Assembly: GCA_003427395.1 (NCBI GenBank)
Contig: BFEA01000277.1
Span: forward strand, 1,429,750-1,482,950
From: Chara braunii
Lineage: Eukaryota > Streptophyta > Charophyceae > Charales > Characeae
Direction of reading: 5' to 3'
Length of the DNA: 53,201 nucleotides
Part shown: positions 30,991-43,300 of the stretch, one piece after another
Layout: every line of letters begins with the position of its first letter
How positions within the stretch are numbered: the stretch's first letter is position 1
The notes under the pieces: generated by a model
Told to the model about the DNA's origin: nothing
What the model saw: the letters and a program-made list of their open reading frames with translations, nothing else
Databases searched by the model: none
Position numbers and translations under genes: made by a program

Positions 30991-31420
30991 CTACCTCTAC
31001 GTGGAGTGATACCGGCCTACCTACTACTTGAGTGTTTTAGGCGGCTCTTTAGTGACGCAAACATCTTTCCCCCGCCACTGGAGTGTTTTCCCTAACCGTG
31101 ACCCTCAATGTCCCGACCACGGCTAAGTACCGATACTTCGGGCCTACCGGTCCACCAAGTGCCCTTGCTGGTCACACACGCACACACTCAAGCCAACGAG
31201 CACACAGGCAGACGCGCGAACCAGCAAGCGTGCACGCACGCACAAACTCAAAAAATAGGCTCCGGCCACTAGGTAGGCGGAGCCTCAATCCTCTATATTT
31301 ACCTAAGCTGCCCCTCTCTTGACAAGAGTAGGAGCTAGCTTAGTACGTTTATGGTCAGGGTTGTCAAGCGACGGATGCAGGGAATGAATCCAACCGACCT
31401 CTGAGTTAGCTCCTTTTGTC
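30991..31420. other. no supported gene
   Basis: This stretch contains a CACAC/ACACGCACAC-rich patch (31170-31245) and short inverted repeats around GAGCTAGC/GTTAGCTCC and TCTTGACAAGAG, near the tRNA-like repeat that follows. Confidence 0.45.
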
Positions 31421-31520
31421 AAGGAGCTCTGCAACAATTTTGCCCGCGGATGACTGGCCGGGGCTTGAACCTGCGACCTTGGGTTTACTAGTGGTTAGAT
31501 TTCGGTTATTAGAGCCTCCG
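31420..31520 (-). repeat. tRNA-derived SINE-like fragment
   Basis: The minus strand reads CTAATAACCG, then ACCACTAGTAAACCCAAGGT, then CGCAGGTTCAAGCCCCGG. GGTTCAAGCCC is a good pol III B box, and CAAGGTCGCAGG before it is typical of a tRNA variable/T-arm region. The T stem is only partly paired and no full cloverleaf forms, so this is a tRNA-derived SINE or relic and not a working tRNA. Confidence 0.45.
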
Positions 31521-31891
31521 CCCGACACTTGGCAGGCTAAGGTAGTTAGCAGTTAGTTTCTATTAGTTTTCTTTTGTTTTCTTTTATTTATTTTTATTAT
31601 CTTTAATAATTAGATTCCTCCTTTTTATTTTTTTATTTTCATTTTAAACCGTAGTTATTTCGTATGGCTTTTCGGATGAATCTGTCGCGAGATCCGCGAC
31701 GGATTCATCCAGGGGCAGCCCGATGACCAACGAATCTCGGCCTCGAAGTCGTGAGGGCCGCTCAACACTGGCCCACAACTCGGAAGAGGAATGGGGTAGA
31801 GTGAATCGCGAGAAAGGGGGGCACTTCGGAAGAGTAGTGGAAAGGAGGTCGCGTGAGGGAAGAGCGATGGCGGTCAGACAAGCGTGACGAC
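31521..31891. other. AT-rich then unique sequence, no gene
   Basis: A TTTTATTT-type stretch at 31558-31645 precedes mixed sequence. The minus-strand frame here is extended by the adjacent AAG microsatellite. Confidence 0.5.
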
Positions 31892-32030
31892 AAGAAGAAG
31901 AAGAAGAAGAAGAAGAAGAAGAAGAAGAAGAAGAAGAAGAAGAAGAAGAAGAGAAAAACAAGAAGAAGAAGAAGAAGGAAAGGAGGAGAGAAGAACGAGA
32001 AGTAGAAGAAGAAGAGGGAGAAGGGAAGGG
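31892..32030. repeat. (AAG)n microsatellite and purine tract
   Basis: About 20 AAG units cover 31892-31951, followed by an imperfect GAA/AGG purine tract to about 32030. A second GAAGGA-rich tract is at about 32248-32315. Confidence 0.95.
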
Positions 32031-32454
32031 GATCCGACGCGACGGGAAAAATCCTTGTAATTTTCGATCTTGAATGAGGATTGCCTAGTAAGCGCGAGAC
32101 AAATCAGCTTGCGCTGATTACGCCTCTGCCCTTTGTACATACCTACGTCGCTCCTACCGATTGAATGGTCCGGTAAAGTGTCTGGATTGCGGTGATCCCG
32201 GCGGTTGCCGCCGGGGGTGCTTTGAAAAGTTCGTGAAACCTTATCACGAAGAAGGAGAAGAGGGAGAAGAAGAAGGAGGGGAGGAAGAAGAAGAAGGAGG
32301 ATAAAGGAGGAGAATGATTACCTGAGCATGCGGGCGACTCCGACAACGACGGCTCCAACGACGGCGGTGATGACTCCGACGACGACGACTCAGACAACAA
32401 CGGGGAGAGAGAGAGCAGGTAAGTCTCAATCTCTCGACTTACCTCATTGATAAA

Positions 32455-32475
32455 TAAAATAAAACAAATAAATAA

Positions 32476-32506
<31 letters not shown>

Positions 32507-32512
32507 ACTAAA
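32455..32512. repeat. (AAAT)n microsatellite
   Basis: Runs of AAATAAAT with small interruptions. Confidence 0.9.
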
Positions 32513-32559
32513 TCGAATGTATCTACCGCCTAAACATGGGTATGTACACACACTACATG

Positions 32560-32960
32560 TGAGTGTGTGTGTGTATGTGTGTGTGTGTGAGAGAGAGAGA
32601 GCACACCGATCGGTTCAACATGTCGGGGCGGCGGGAAAGCCTCCGGGGCCGCGGTTGTTCTCACGTAGTTCCCGCTGAAAGGATGGGTGAAATCGATCAA
32701 CTGTCCCGCTACAACGTCGCAATACCCACTACTACACTTACGTGTACATGTGTGTGTGTGTGTGTGCGTGTGCTTATGTAAGAGAGAGAGAGAGTGAGTA
32801 CTCCAATCGGTTCGTCGAGCACGACCTCGAGACCACGGTTGGCTCCGCGCAACTCCCATCGAAATGGATGGGGGAAACCAATCGGATCTTGAGCCAGGAC
32901 GTCGAAATATTCATTATTATACATATGTGGGTGTGCATGGGAAAGTGAGAAAAGAGAGGT
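32560..32960. repeat. two diverged copies of a (GT)n(GA)n-headed block
   Basis: Copy 1 (about 32560-32735) and copy 2 (about 32745-32935) each start with (GT)n then (GA)n. Each continues with CGATCGGTTC/CAATCGGTTC, a GCGG/GCGC segment, GAAAGGATGGG or GAAATGGATGGG, and a GTCG-AATA end. Identity is moderate. Similar (GT)n(GA)n heads recur at 33129-33172 and 33338-33385. Confidence 0.75.
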
Positions 32961-33125
32961 CGTGGTGTAAGAAGGGGTGAGATCGAGGAAACGTACCGAT
33001 GAATATGTCTGATTGCGCGCAGTTATCGCCCAATTCTAGTTACTTTGTTAGTCCTGAACTTGCCCCTGATTGGGGCTAAATTCGTGCACGGGGTGCATAA
33101 AGTCATAGCCACGTGGTAGGAGAAA

Positions 33126-33385
33126 GGGTGTGTGTGTGTGTGTGTGTATGGGTGTGTGTGAGAGAGAGAGGGAAAGAGACTATAAGTCTCCTACCTTGGC
33201 CAACAACCTAGTCTCCAACCCCACGACTCAACGCATGTTACTTGGATCGATAGAACGAGCAAATCAAAAAGTGACAGTGTATATCTCCCCGTTTCAGCAG
33301 AAGATTCATTCCGTTTTGCTCATCCTATCGATGGAATGTGTGTATGTGTGTGTGTGTGTGTGTGCGTGAGGGATAGAGAGAGAGC
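33126..33385. repeat. two further GT/GA microsatellites
   Basis: (GT)n followed by (GA)n at 33129-33172 and 33338-33385. The sequence between them (about 165 bp) is unique and no gene is seen. Confidence 0.9.
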
Positions 33386-34311
33386 GCGGTGAGAGAGGAT
33401 AACATTGTGAGGGGAGGTTTTGCATTGCAGGAAGACGATGCGCGATGCACCGCGAAGTGAATGTATTCAACCTCGAAGATAGCTTGAAAGCATTCGTTAT
33501 AATTATTATTATTAATATTTTTATTATTGCTACTGTTACTATTTCTATAATTGAAATTATTAGTATTGGTTATTATTATCATGTTTAAATCTAGCATTGT
33601 GCGTGAAGGCGAATGACCGTCGGCCAAAGAACCTACCGCGAGGAGAAAAAGAAACGATCATGGAGAGTTGAGTGGACGCACTGCTATCATGCACGACTCA
33701 GGCAGGGTGGCGTGATCCAGGGAGTCTGCCTCATTGGGTTTGTAGACAGACAAGCTCGAGGAAGAGGTTGGTCGTGCTAAGGAAGGAAGGCGGTCGCGAT
33801 GAAGGAGGAGGCGCGTACGGGGGAGAAGAGGTAGGGAAGGAAGAATAAGAAGATGATGAACAGAAAGGGAAGGGAGACGTACCTAGCCTCGCGGTCGATG
33901 ATGGTGATGTCCCGAGCATGGGTTCAGGGACCTTGTACTTAAGCTACGAGGGGGACTGTCTGCACACGCTTTGGGGGGGTTCCCATTTACGAGAGACAGT
34001 CGAGTCGTTTTCAGGTGCCTTGACCCTGCACCCACCGCTTACTGTATGCGAGGGTGGAGATTTGCGGATGTGATGCATCCGTCGACGACATTGCGAGGTT
34101 GAGCCCGACATCGCCCGACTTGTTGGGATGCGCACCGGTGTCTGTCATGTCCTCCATGCTATGGTCTCAGTGGGTTGCGCGTCGTGGCAGACCTTGCTGC
34201 AGCAGAACGAGGTAGAGAGAAGGTAAGTCCAAAATGTCGCGTCTGACCTTGTGGTACTTTCATCAAGAGGGTGCGCAATGTCGAGGGAATCTACTGCTAG
34301 AACAGGAGAAT
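33386..34311. other. no supported gene
   Basis: An ATT-rich patch is at 33500-33585. The rest is mixed sequence containing a GACGTACCTAG motif (about 33878) that recurs, in altered form, near 32985, 34612, 34845 and 36028. On the minus strand these read like splice donors (AG-GTACGT or AG-GTATGT). Confidence 0.4.
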
Positions 34312-34567
34312 NNNNNNNNNNNNNNNNNNNNNNNNNNNNNNNNNNNNNNNNNNNNNNNNNNNNNNNNNNNNNNNNNNNNNNNNNNNNNNNNNNNNNNNNN
34401 NNNNNNNNNNNNNNNNNNNNNNNNNNNNNNNNNNNNNNNNNNNNNNNNNNNNNNNNNNNNNNNNNNNNNNNNNNNNNNNNNNNNNNNNNNNNNNNNNNNN
34501 NNNNNNNNNNNNNNNNNNNNNNNNNNNNNNNNNNNNNNNNNNNNNNNNNNNNNNNNNNNNNNNNNNN
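34312..34567. other. assembly gap (256 N)
   Basis: A run of N. Any reading frame drawn across it is meaningless. Confidence 0.99.
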
Positions 34568-34786
34568 GCATTATGATCCCGGGCGAGTGACATCTGTGTG
34601 GTGAGGATCGTGGTTGTGAGTGATACGAGGGACATACCTAGTGCTTGAGGCGATCGACATTGGTCGAAGATCTGCTCGTACTTCAGAATGCTGTTGACGT
34701 CACCTCTGACATTCGTAGATAGGCTAGATAGGATCTGCCATCTGTAGTCTGGGCTAGTGCCATATAGGATAGACACTGGTTCTATG

Positions 34787-34819
<33 letters not shown>

Positions 34820-35220
34820 CGATGATGATGATGATGCGAGGGCACATACCTGGCATTGGAGATGGTCTGCCTTGAGCAACATCTTCAAGTACTTCGTTGG
34901 CTACTGACGTCTACAGTTGCATTGTTAATTAGTAGGCAAATAGTAGTTGTGCAGACTTTAGTCTGGGCGCTGAACGCCAAATAGGCAGTCGACATTGATT
35001 CTTTGTTGATGATGTTGAGACTATTCCTACGTTGTCACTTATGAGCTGTTGGGACGTGTACTGCAATTCTGCTGTTGGTTCGAGGTAACGACTATGTGAT
35101 CCTGTGTATATGATGTTGTATGATTGCTGGAGTTCGCTAATTTTCATCTTTCTTGAATATTATTATTATTATTATTATTGTTATTATTATAATTATAATA
35201 ATAATTATTATTATTATTAT
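34568..35220. repeat. diverged duplicate block, copy 1
   Basis: Shares GTGACATCTGTGTG, GTGAGTGATACG, GTGCTTGA, GATCTGCCAT, AGTCTGGGC, TTGTTGATGATGTTGAG and GGAGTTCGCTA with 35950-36410 in the same order. It contains an (ATG)n microsatellite (34782-34835) that copy 2 lacks, and ends in (ATT)n, where MITE 2 is inserted. Confidence 0.75.
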
Positions 35221-35918
35221 CAGGGTTGCCGGCGTTCGGGATGGGCCGAAAACCCGAACCTGAACACCCGAACGTTCGGGACCCCCTCTCAACGCGTTTG
35301 GACGTTCGGACGAACGCAAACCAAAAATATATATATATATCAACAGTACATCCAAATTCGTTACCAAATTTGAAATGAAAATCAAATACGAAAAATAAAT
35401 AATATTATTGAAAATAAGAAAAAATAAAACGAGAATGAAATTATTGCGTGGGCACGGACGTTTTTGACATCGCCGTCTTTGGCGATTTTTTATTTTTTTT
35501 TGGCTTTGTAAAATGCCATGAAATTTTATCCATATGTATCTTACATAATATAGAACCTATAAATAAAGTTTGAAAAAATAGTAATTTTTATCATGCCCCA
35601 AAATAAAAGGAAAACAAAAAGTGAAAAGAAAAAACAAACAAATTGGTAAGTGGGCAAGCAAGTTTTGACACCACCATCTTTGCCGATTTTTCATTATTTT
35701 TTGGCTTCACAGAATGCCTTGAAAATTTACAGGCAGGTAGCTTACATAACCAAGAACTTAACAAAAACAATTCAGAAACAAATAATAATTTTTAGGTACC
35801 AAAATAAATTTTGGCGGGGTCCGAACCCCTTCGAGTTCGGGCCCCGTACGGGGACCCGAACGCCCGAACGTTCGGGGTTCAGCTTAGGGGCCTCCGTACG
35901 TTCGGCCTGGCAACCCTG
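35221..35918. mobile_element. MITE 2, hAT-like, in ATT repeat
   Basis: The element is 698 bp with terminal inverted repeats beginning CAGGGTTGCC and ending GGCAACCCTG; CAGGG ends are typical of hAT elements. Flanks ATTATTAT (35213-35220) and ACTATTAT (35919-35926) agree at 7 of 8 bases, consistent with an 8-bp TSD but weakened by the repetitive target. Subterminal CCGAACG/ACGTTCGG motifs are abundant. The interior holds two tandem copies of a block of about 190 bp containing CATCTTTGGCGATTTTT, also found in MITE 1. No transposase. Confidence 0.8.
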
Positions 35919-35949
35919 ACTATTATTATTATTATTATTATTATTTTAT

Positions 35950-36344
35950 TATTAGGTGCAGGGTAATCTGGGTGCAAGTGACATCTGTGTGTTGGGGATC
36001 GAAGTTTGTGAGTGATACGGGAAACGTACCGGTGCTTGACGCGAACGGCACGGGCCGAGATGTGTTCGTATTTGGGAAGTCGTTGATCTCATCAGAGGCA
36101 TTGTAGTCTAGACTAGATAAGATCTGCCATTCGTTAGTCTGGGCGCCATCACCAGATAGGATATCAACTCTGGTTCTTCATTGATAATAAAGGGCCTAGT
36201 TCGGCATTGTCAATTTTGAGTTGCTGTGCCTTATTTGGTGAAACTCATGATGCAGTTCTGCTATTGGATCAAGAACACGACTATCTGGTCCGATGTGCAT
36301 GATGCAATTTGATTGTTGAAGTTCGCTATTCCTCGTTTTCTTTG

Positions 36345-36407
<63 letters not shown>

Positions 36408-36410
36408 GAG
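35950..36410. repeat. diverged duplicate block, copy 2, ending in (ATT)20
   Basis: Counterpart of 34568-35220 (see its shared motifs). A clean (ATT)n run covers 36346-36406. Confidence 0.75.
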
Positions 36411-37099
36411 CAAATCAGACTCATTCACACTTTTCATGCATGTAAACAGTAACGCAGCAAACTGGCAGCATGCGCTCACTCAAACTCAAAGATATGGCAT
36501 CCAGGTACGGGCACATTTCCAGTTGGCTGTGGCGACTCAACACCCAAACAACTCACCGTTCACATACACCGGATCACCCTGGATACCCCACGTACAGGTA
36601 CTGTGACATACCCTCGCATACGTGGCGAAAGCCCACACGCGGATGAATGCGGTGACACGCCGGCACTGTGTGACAGACAAGGGCACGGTGAACCACTCAC
36701 ACAGACGGACTGGACAAACGGACAACAAAACGAAAAGACAGACACAGACGAACTGGACAAACGGACAACAAAACGGAAAGATAGAGAAACAGACAGACTG
36801 GACAGACAAAACAGCAAACAGACAGTCAGACGACAGACAGGCAAGTGGGAAAACAGACATACCGAGAAACAGACAGGCAGGGAGACTTACCTGTGGCACC
36901 ATAGCTTCTTCGTCTAATCTCCCTCCTCATCGTCTGTGTATGTTTGGGGACTGACACATTCCTCCTGTGTGAGCGACAGACCCCTTCACACCCTACAATG
37001 ATGAATGATGTATGCCTGGTCCGTATTACGACATTGACTGGTCTGATCATTAGTAGTTTAGCCTTTCGCCTGCGCAATCTTGTGCTATGAGAGAAAGGT
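36411..37099. repeat. GACAGAC/CGGACAAC-rich imperfect repeats, no gene
   Basis: From about 36690 to 36880 the sequence repeats GACAGAC, CTGGACAAACGGACAACAAA and similar motifs. Open frames on both strands follow from this composition. 36411-36690 and 36900-37099 are unique-looking. CTTACCTGTGG at about 36889 is a minus-strand splice-donor-like site. Confidence 0.65.
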
Positions 37100-37365
37100 C
37101 GGTTTTTGTTCTAGTCTGCGCCATTACGGTATGCGACATACACTGTATCGAGCAGATGTACAAGTGACACAATGCACGGCGACACAAGTCACAGTCACAG
37201 TGACGCAAAACAATGTGACACACGATGTGACGCACACAGTGTGACACACATAAGGACAATGTGATTCACCCAGTGCTCGGAGATAGACACCTAAGTGCAC
37301 GGTAACACAGTCACGCCGACACTAGTACGCAAGTGACACACGTACACACAGTGAAAACCACAAGA
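37100..37365. repeat. GTGACAC/CAGTCAC-rich repeats, left of the large array
   Basis: Irregular repetition of GTGACACA, CACAGTCACAGTGACGC and related motifs. The same motif class reappears at the right edge of the array (45140-45620). Confidence 0.8.
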
Positions 37366-40300
37366 GGTTATCGCACACCTGAAAATTCACATATGACAAT
37401 TGTGAAGTGGGTAAAATGATGTTGGTTTGTGCATCCTGAAAACAGTTTCCCTATCATGAAATCGAGAGGAGGGTTAGTTTGTTCATGGTGAAACCACATA
37501 GTAAACTTAGTTTTCAACCTTTCTTATCAAACACGATCTTGAAACACATGTGTATTAAGCTACCCGAAAATCATGAAGCATCCTGAAGTAGCTTGAACAG
37601 TGGTCACAAGAGTTGGTTTTATGGTCTTCGGGACGTTCATCACTTCGGGATGCTTCATGGTTTTCGGGTATTTGACCAAATTGTCATAAGGGTTGTTTTC
37701 ATGGTCTTTGAGACATTCATCACTTCGGGACGCTCCATGACTTTTTGGTATTTTGAACAGATGATCATAAGGGTTGCTTGCATGGTCTTCGGGACGTTCA
37801 TCACTTCGAGATGATTCATGATTTTCAGGTAGCAACCCTTATGGCATCCCGAAGCTACCCGAAAATCATGAGGCATCCCGAAGTAACGAACGTCCCGAAG
37901 ACCATGCAAGCAATCTTTATGACTATCTGTTCAAGCTACGGGAAAATCATGAAGCATCCCGAAGTGATGAACGTCCCGAAAACCATGAAAGCNAAGACCA
38001 TGCAAGCAATCTTTATGACTATCTGTTCAAGCTACGGGAAAATCATGAAGCATCCCGAAGTGATGAACGTCCCGAAAACCATGAAAGCAACCCTTATGGT
38101 CATCCGTTCCAACTACCCAAAAATCATGAAGCAACCCGAAGTGATGAACATCCCGAAGACCATGAAAGCAACCCTTATGACCATTAGTTCNAGCTCCCCG
38201 AAAATCATAAAGCATCCCGAAGTGATGAACGTTCCGAAGATCATGAAAGCAACCCTTCTGATCATCTGTTCAAGCTACCTGAAAATCATGAAGCATCCCG
38301 AAGTGATGAACGTCCCAAAGTNCATGAAAGCAACCTTTATAGCCATNTGTTCAAGCTACCCGAAAATTGTCATAAGGGTTGCTTTCATGGTCTTCAAAAC
38401 GTTCATCACTTCGGGACATTTCATGATTTTCGTATATTTTGAACAGAAGGACGTAAGGGTTGCTTTCATGGTCTTCGACACGTTCATCACTTCGAGATGN
38501 ATCACTTCGGGACATTTCATGATTTTCGTATATTTTGAACAGAAGGACGTAAGGGTTGCTTTCATGGTCTTCGACACGTTCATCACTTCGAGATGCTTCA
38601 TGATTTTCGGGTAACACCCTTATGGCATCCCGAAGCTATCCGAAAATCATGAAGCATCCCGAAGTAGCGAACGTCCCGAAGACCATGAAAGCAATCTTTA
38701 TGACCATCTGTTCAAGCTACCCGAAAATCATGAAGCATCCTTAAGTGATGAACGTCCAAAAGACCATGAAAGCAACCCTTCTGGCCATTTGTTCAAGCTA
38801 CCCGAAAATCACGAAGCAACGCGAAGTAATGAACATCCCGAAGACCATGAAAACAACATTTATGACCATCTTTTCTAGCTACCTGAAAATTATGAAGCAT
38901 CCCGAAGTGATGAGCGTCTCAAAGATCATGAAAGCAACGCTTATGACCATCTTTCAAGCTACCCGAAAATCATGAAGCATCCCGAAATGATGAACGTCCG
39001 GAAGTACATGAAAGCAACTTTTATGACCATATGTTCAAGCTATCTGAAAATCACGAAGCATTCCGAAGTGATGAACATCCCGAAGACCATGAAAGCAAAC
39101 GTTATAGCCATCTATTCCAGCTACCCGAAAATCATGCAGCAACCCGAAGTGATAAACATCCCGAAGAACATGAAAGCAACCCTTAAAACTATTTGTTCTA
39201 GCTACCCGAAAATCATGAAACATCCCGAAGTGATGAACGACCCGAAGATCATGAAAGCAACCCTTATGACCATCTTTTGAAGCTACCCGAAAATCAAGAA
39301 GCATCCGGAAGTGATGAACGTCCCAAAGTCCATGAAAGCAACCCTTATGGTTATCTATTCAATCTACCCGAAATTCAAAAAGCACCCCGAAGTGATGAAC
39401 GTCCCGAAGTCCATGAAAGTAACTGTTATGGGCATTTGTTCAAGCCAGCCGAACATCATGACGCATCCCGAAGTGATGAACGCCCTGAAGACCATGAAAG
39501 CAACCTTTACGACAATCTGTTCAAGCTACCTGAAAATAATGAAGCATCCTGAAGTGATGAACGTCCCGAAGATCATGAAATCAACCCTTATGACCATTTT
39601 TTCAAGCTACCTGAAAATCATGAAGCTTCCCGAAGTGATGAACATCCTAAAGACCATGAAAGCAAGCCTTGTGGCCATTTGTTCAAGCTACACGAAAATC
39701 ATGAAGCATCCTCAAGCGATGAACGTCCTGAAGACAATGAAAGCAACCTTTATGACCATCTGTTCAAGCGACCCGAAAATCATGAAGCATCCCAAAGTGT
39801 TGAACGTTCCGAAGACCATAAAAGCAACCCTTATGACCATCTATTCAAGCGATTCAAAAATCATGAAGCATCACGAAGTGAAGTGATGAACGCCCCGAAG
39901 ACCATGAAAACAACCCTTATGGTTATCTCTTTGGACAAGCAACCAACAACTATGATGACAACAACATGGGCGATGAAAAATCCACAACTTTTCAAATGTG
40001 TCCTGAAAATTGAGAATAAGAGTTAAGAAAACAAGAGCAATGAAAAAGAATTGGGTTTAAGTTGCATATATAATATATGTATGATGAAAATTATATGTGT
40101 TGTTGACAAGCGGTTATCGCACACCTGAAAATTCGCATATGAAAATTGTGAAGTGAAAAAAATGATGTTGCTTTGTGTATCGTGAAAGTAGTTTTCCTAT
40201 CATGAAATCGAGAGGAGGGTTAGTTTTGTTCATGGTGAAAGGTTAGTTTGTTCATGGTGAAACCACATAGTAAACATAGTTTTCAACCTTTCTTATCAAA

Positions 40301-43300
40301 CACGATCTTGAAACAGTTGTGTATTAAGCTACTCGAAAATCATGAAGCATCCCGAAATAGCTTGAACAGTGGTCACAAAAGTTGGTTTTATGGTCTTCGG
40401 GACGTTCATCACTTCGGGAAGCTTCATAGTTTTCAGGTATTTGAAAAAATTGTCATAAGGGTTGCTTTCATGGTCTTCGAGACGTTCATCACTTCGGGAC
40501 GCTTTATGATTTTTTGGTATTTTGAACAGATGGCCATAAGGGTTGCTTTCATGGTCTTAGGGACGTTCATCACTTCGAGATGCTTCATGATTTTCAGGAA
40601 GCAACCCTTATGGCATCCTGAAGCTATCCGAAAATTGTGAAGCATCCCGAAGTGACGAACGTCCCGAAAACCATGCAAGCAATCTTTATGACCATCTATT
40701 CAAGCTATCCGAAAATCATGAAACATCCCGAAGTGACGAACGTCCCGAAGACCATGAAAGCAACCCTCATGGTCATCTGTTCCAGCTACCCGAAAATCAT
40801 GAAGCAACCCGAGGTGATGAACATCCCGAAGACCATAAAAGCAACCCTTATGACCATCGGTTCTCTCTCCCCGAAAATCATGAAGCATCCCGAAGTGATG
40901 AACGTTCCGAAGATCATGAAAACAACTCTTATGACCATCTGTTCAAGCGACCTAAAAATCATGAAGCATCCCGAAGTGATGAACGTCCCAAAGTCCATAA
41001 AAGCAACCTTAATAGGCATTTGTTCAAGCTACCCGAAAATTGTCACAAGGGTTGCTTTCATGGTCTTCAAAACGTTCATCACTTCGGGACACTTCATGAT
41101 TCTCGTGTATTTTGAATAGATGGACACAAGGAGTACTTTCATGGTCTTCGGCACGTTCATCACTTCGAGATGCTTCATGATTTTCAGGTAGCAACCCTTA
41201 TGGCATCCCGAAGCTACCCGAAAATCATGAAGCATCGTGAAGTAGCAAACGTCCCGAAGACCATGAAAACAATCTTTGTGACCATCTGTTCAAGCTACCC
41301 GAAAATCATGAAGCATCCCGAAGTGATGAACGTCCAAAAGACCATGAAAGCAACCCTTCTGACCATCTCTTCAAGCTACCCGAAAATCCTGAAGCAACCC
41401 GAAGTAGTGAACATCCCGAACACCATGAAAACAACCCTTATGACCATCTGTTCTAACTACCTTAAAATCATGAAGCATCCCGAAGAAATGAGCGTCCAAA
41501 AGATCATGAAAGAAACGCTTATGGCCATCTTTTAAACTACCTGAAAATCATGAAGCATCACGAAGTTATCAACGTCCCGAAGTACATGAAAGCAACTTTT
41601 TTGACAATTTGTTCAAGCTGTTTAAAAATCATGAAGCATCCCGAAGTGATGAACGTCCCGGAGACCATGAAAGCAACCGTTATGGCCATTTATTCCAGTT
41701 ACCCGAAAATCATGCAGCAACCCAAAGTGATAAACATCCCGAAGAACGTGAAAGCAACCCTTATGACTATCTGTTCTGGCTACCCGAAAATCATAAAACA
41801 TCCCGAAATGATGAACGACCCGAAGATCATGAAAGCAACCCTTATGACTATCTTTTCAACCTACGCGAAAATCATGAAGCATCCTGAAGTGATGAACGTC
41901 TCGAAGTCCATGAAAACAATCCTTATGGTCATCTGTTTAAGCTACCAAAAAATCATGAAGCAACCCGAAGTGATGAATGTCCCGAAGTCCATGAAGGCAA
42001 CTCTTATGGACATTTGTTCAAGCCACCCGAAAATCATGAAGCATCCCGAAGTGATGAACGCCCCGAAGACCATGAAAGCAACTCTTACGACAATCTAATC
42101 AAGCTACCTGAAAATCATGAAGCATCCCGAAGTGATGAACATTCCGAAGATCATGAAATCAACCTTTATGACCATTTTTTCACGCTACCCGAAAATCGTG
42201 AAGCCTCCCGAAGTGATGAACATCCTGAAGACCATGCAACCAACCCCTGTGGCCATTTGTTCAAGCTATCCGAAAATCATGAAGCATACTGAAGTGATGA
42301 ACGTCCTGAAGACAATGAAAGCAACCTTTATGACCATCTTTTCAAGCGACCCGAAAATCATGAAGCATCCCGAAGTGGTGAACGTTCCGAAGACCATGAA
42401 AGCAACCTTTATGGGCATCTGTTCAAGCGATCCAAAAATAATGAAGCATCCCGAAGTGATGAACGCCCTGAAGACCATGAAAACAACCCTGATGGTTATC
42501 TCTTTGGACAAGCAACCAACAACTATGATGACAACAACATGGACGATGAGAAATCCACAACTTTTCAAATGTGTCCTGAAAATTGAGAGTAAGAATAAGA
42601 AAACATAAGCAATGAAAAAGAATGGGGTCTAAGTGGCATATATAATATAGGTATGATGAAAATTATACGTGTTGTTAACAAGCGGTTATCGCACACCTGA
42701 AAATTCGCATATGAAAATTGTGAAATGGGAAAAATGATGTTGGTTTGTGCATCCTGAAAAAAGTTTTCCTATCATGAAATCGAGAGGAGGGTTTGTTTGT
42801 TCATGGTGAAACCACATAGTAAACTTAGTTTTCAATCTTTGTTATCAAACACGATCTTGAAACACATGTGTATTAAGCTACCCAAAGCATCCCGAAGTAG
42901 CTTGAACAGTGGTCACAAAAGTTGGTTTTATGGTCTTCGGGACGTTCATCACTTCGGGATGCTTCATACTTTTCGGGTATTTGAACAAATGGTCATAAGC
43001 GTTGCTTTCATGGTCTTCGAGACGTTCATCACTTCGGGACGCTTCATGATTTTTTGGTATTTTGAACAAATGGCCATAAGGGTTGCTTTCATCGTCTTCG
43101 GGACGTTCATCACTTCGAGATGCTTCATGATTTTCAGGTAGCAACCCTTATGGCATCCCGAAGCTATCCGAAAATCATGAAGCATCCCGAAGTGACGAAC
43201 GTCCCGAAGATCATGCAAACAATCTTTATGACTATCTGTTCAGGCTACCCGAAAATCATGAAGCATTCCAAAGTGACGAACGTCCCGAAAATTATGAAAG

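Noticed and set aside
31644-32140. Ser/Leu-rich minus-strand ORFs
   Set aside because: They are produced by the AAG/GAA microsatellite.
34234-34845. ORFs spanning the N gap
   Set aside because: Most of their length is undetermined bases.
36603-36954. Asp/Gln/Thr-rich plus-strand ORFs and their minus-strand partners
   Set aside because: They arise from GACAGAC/GGACAAC repetition and are open in several frames.
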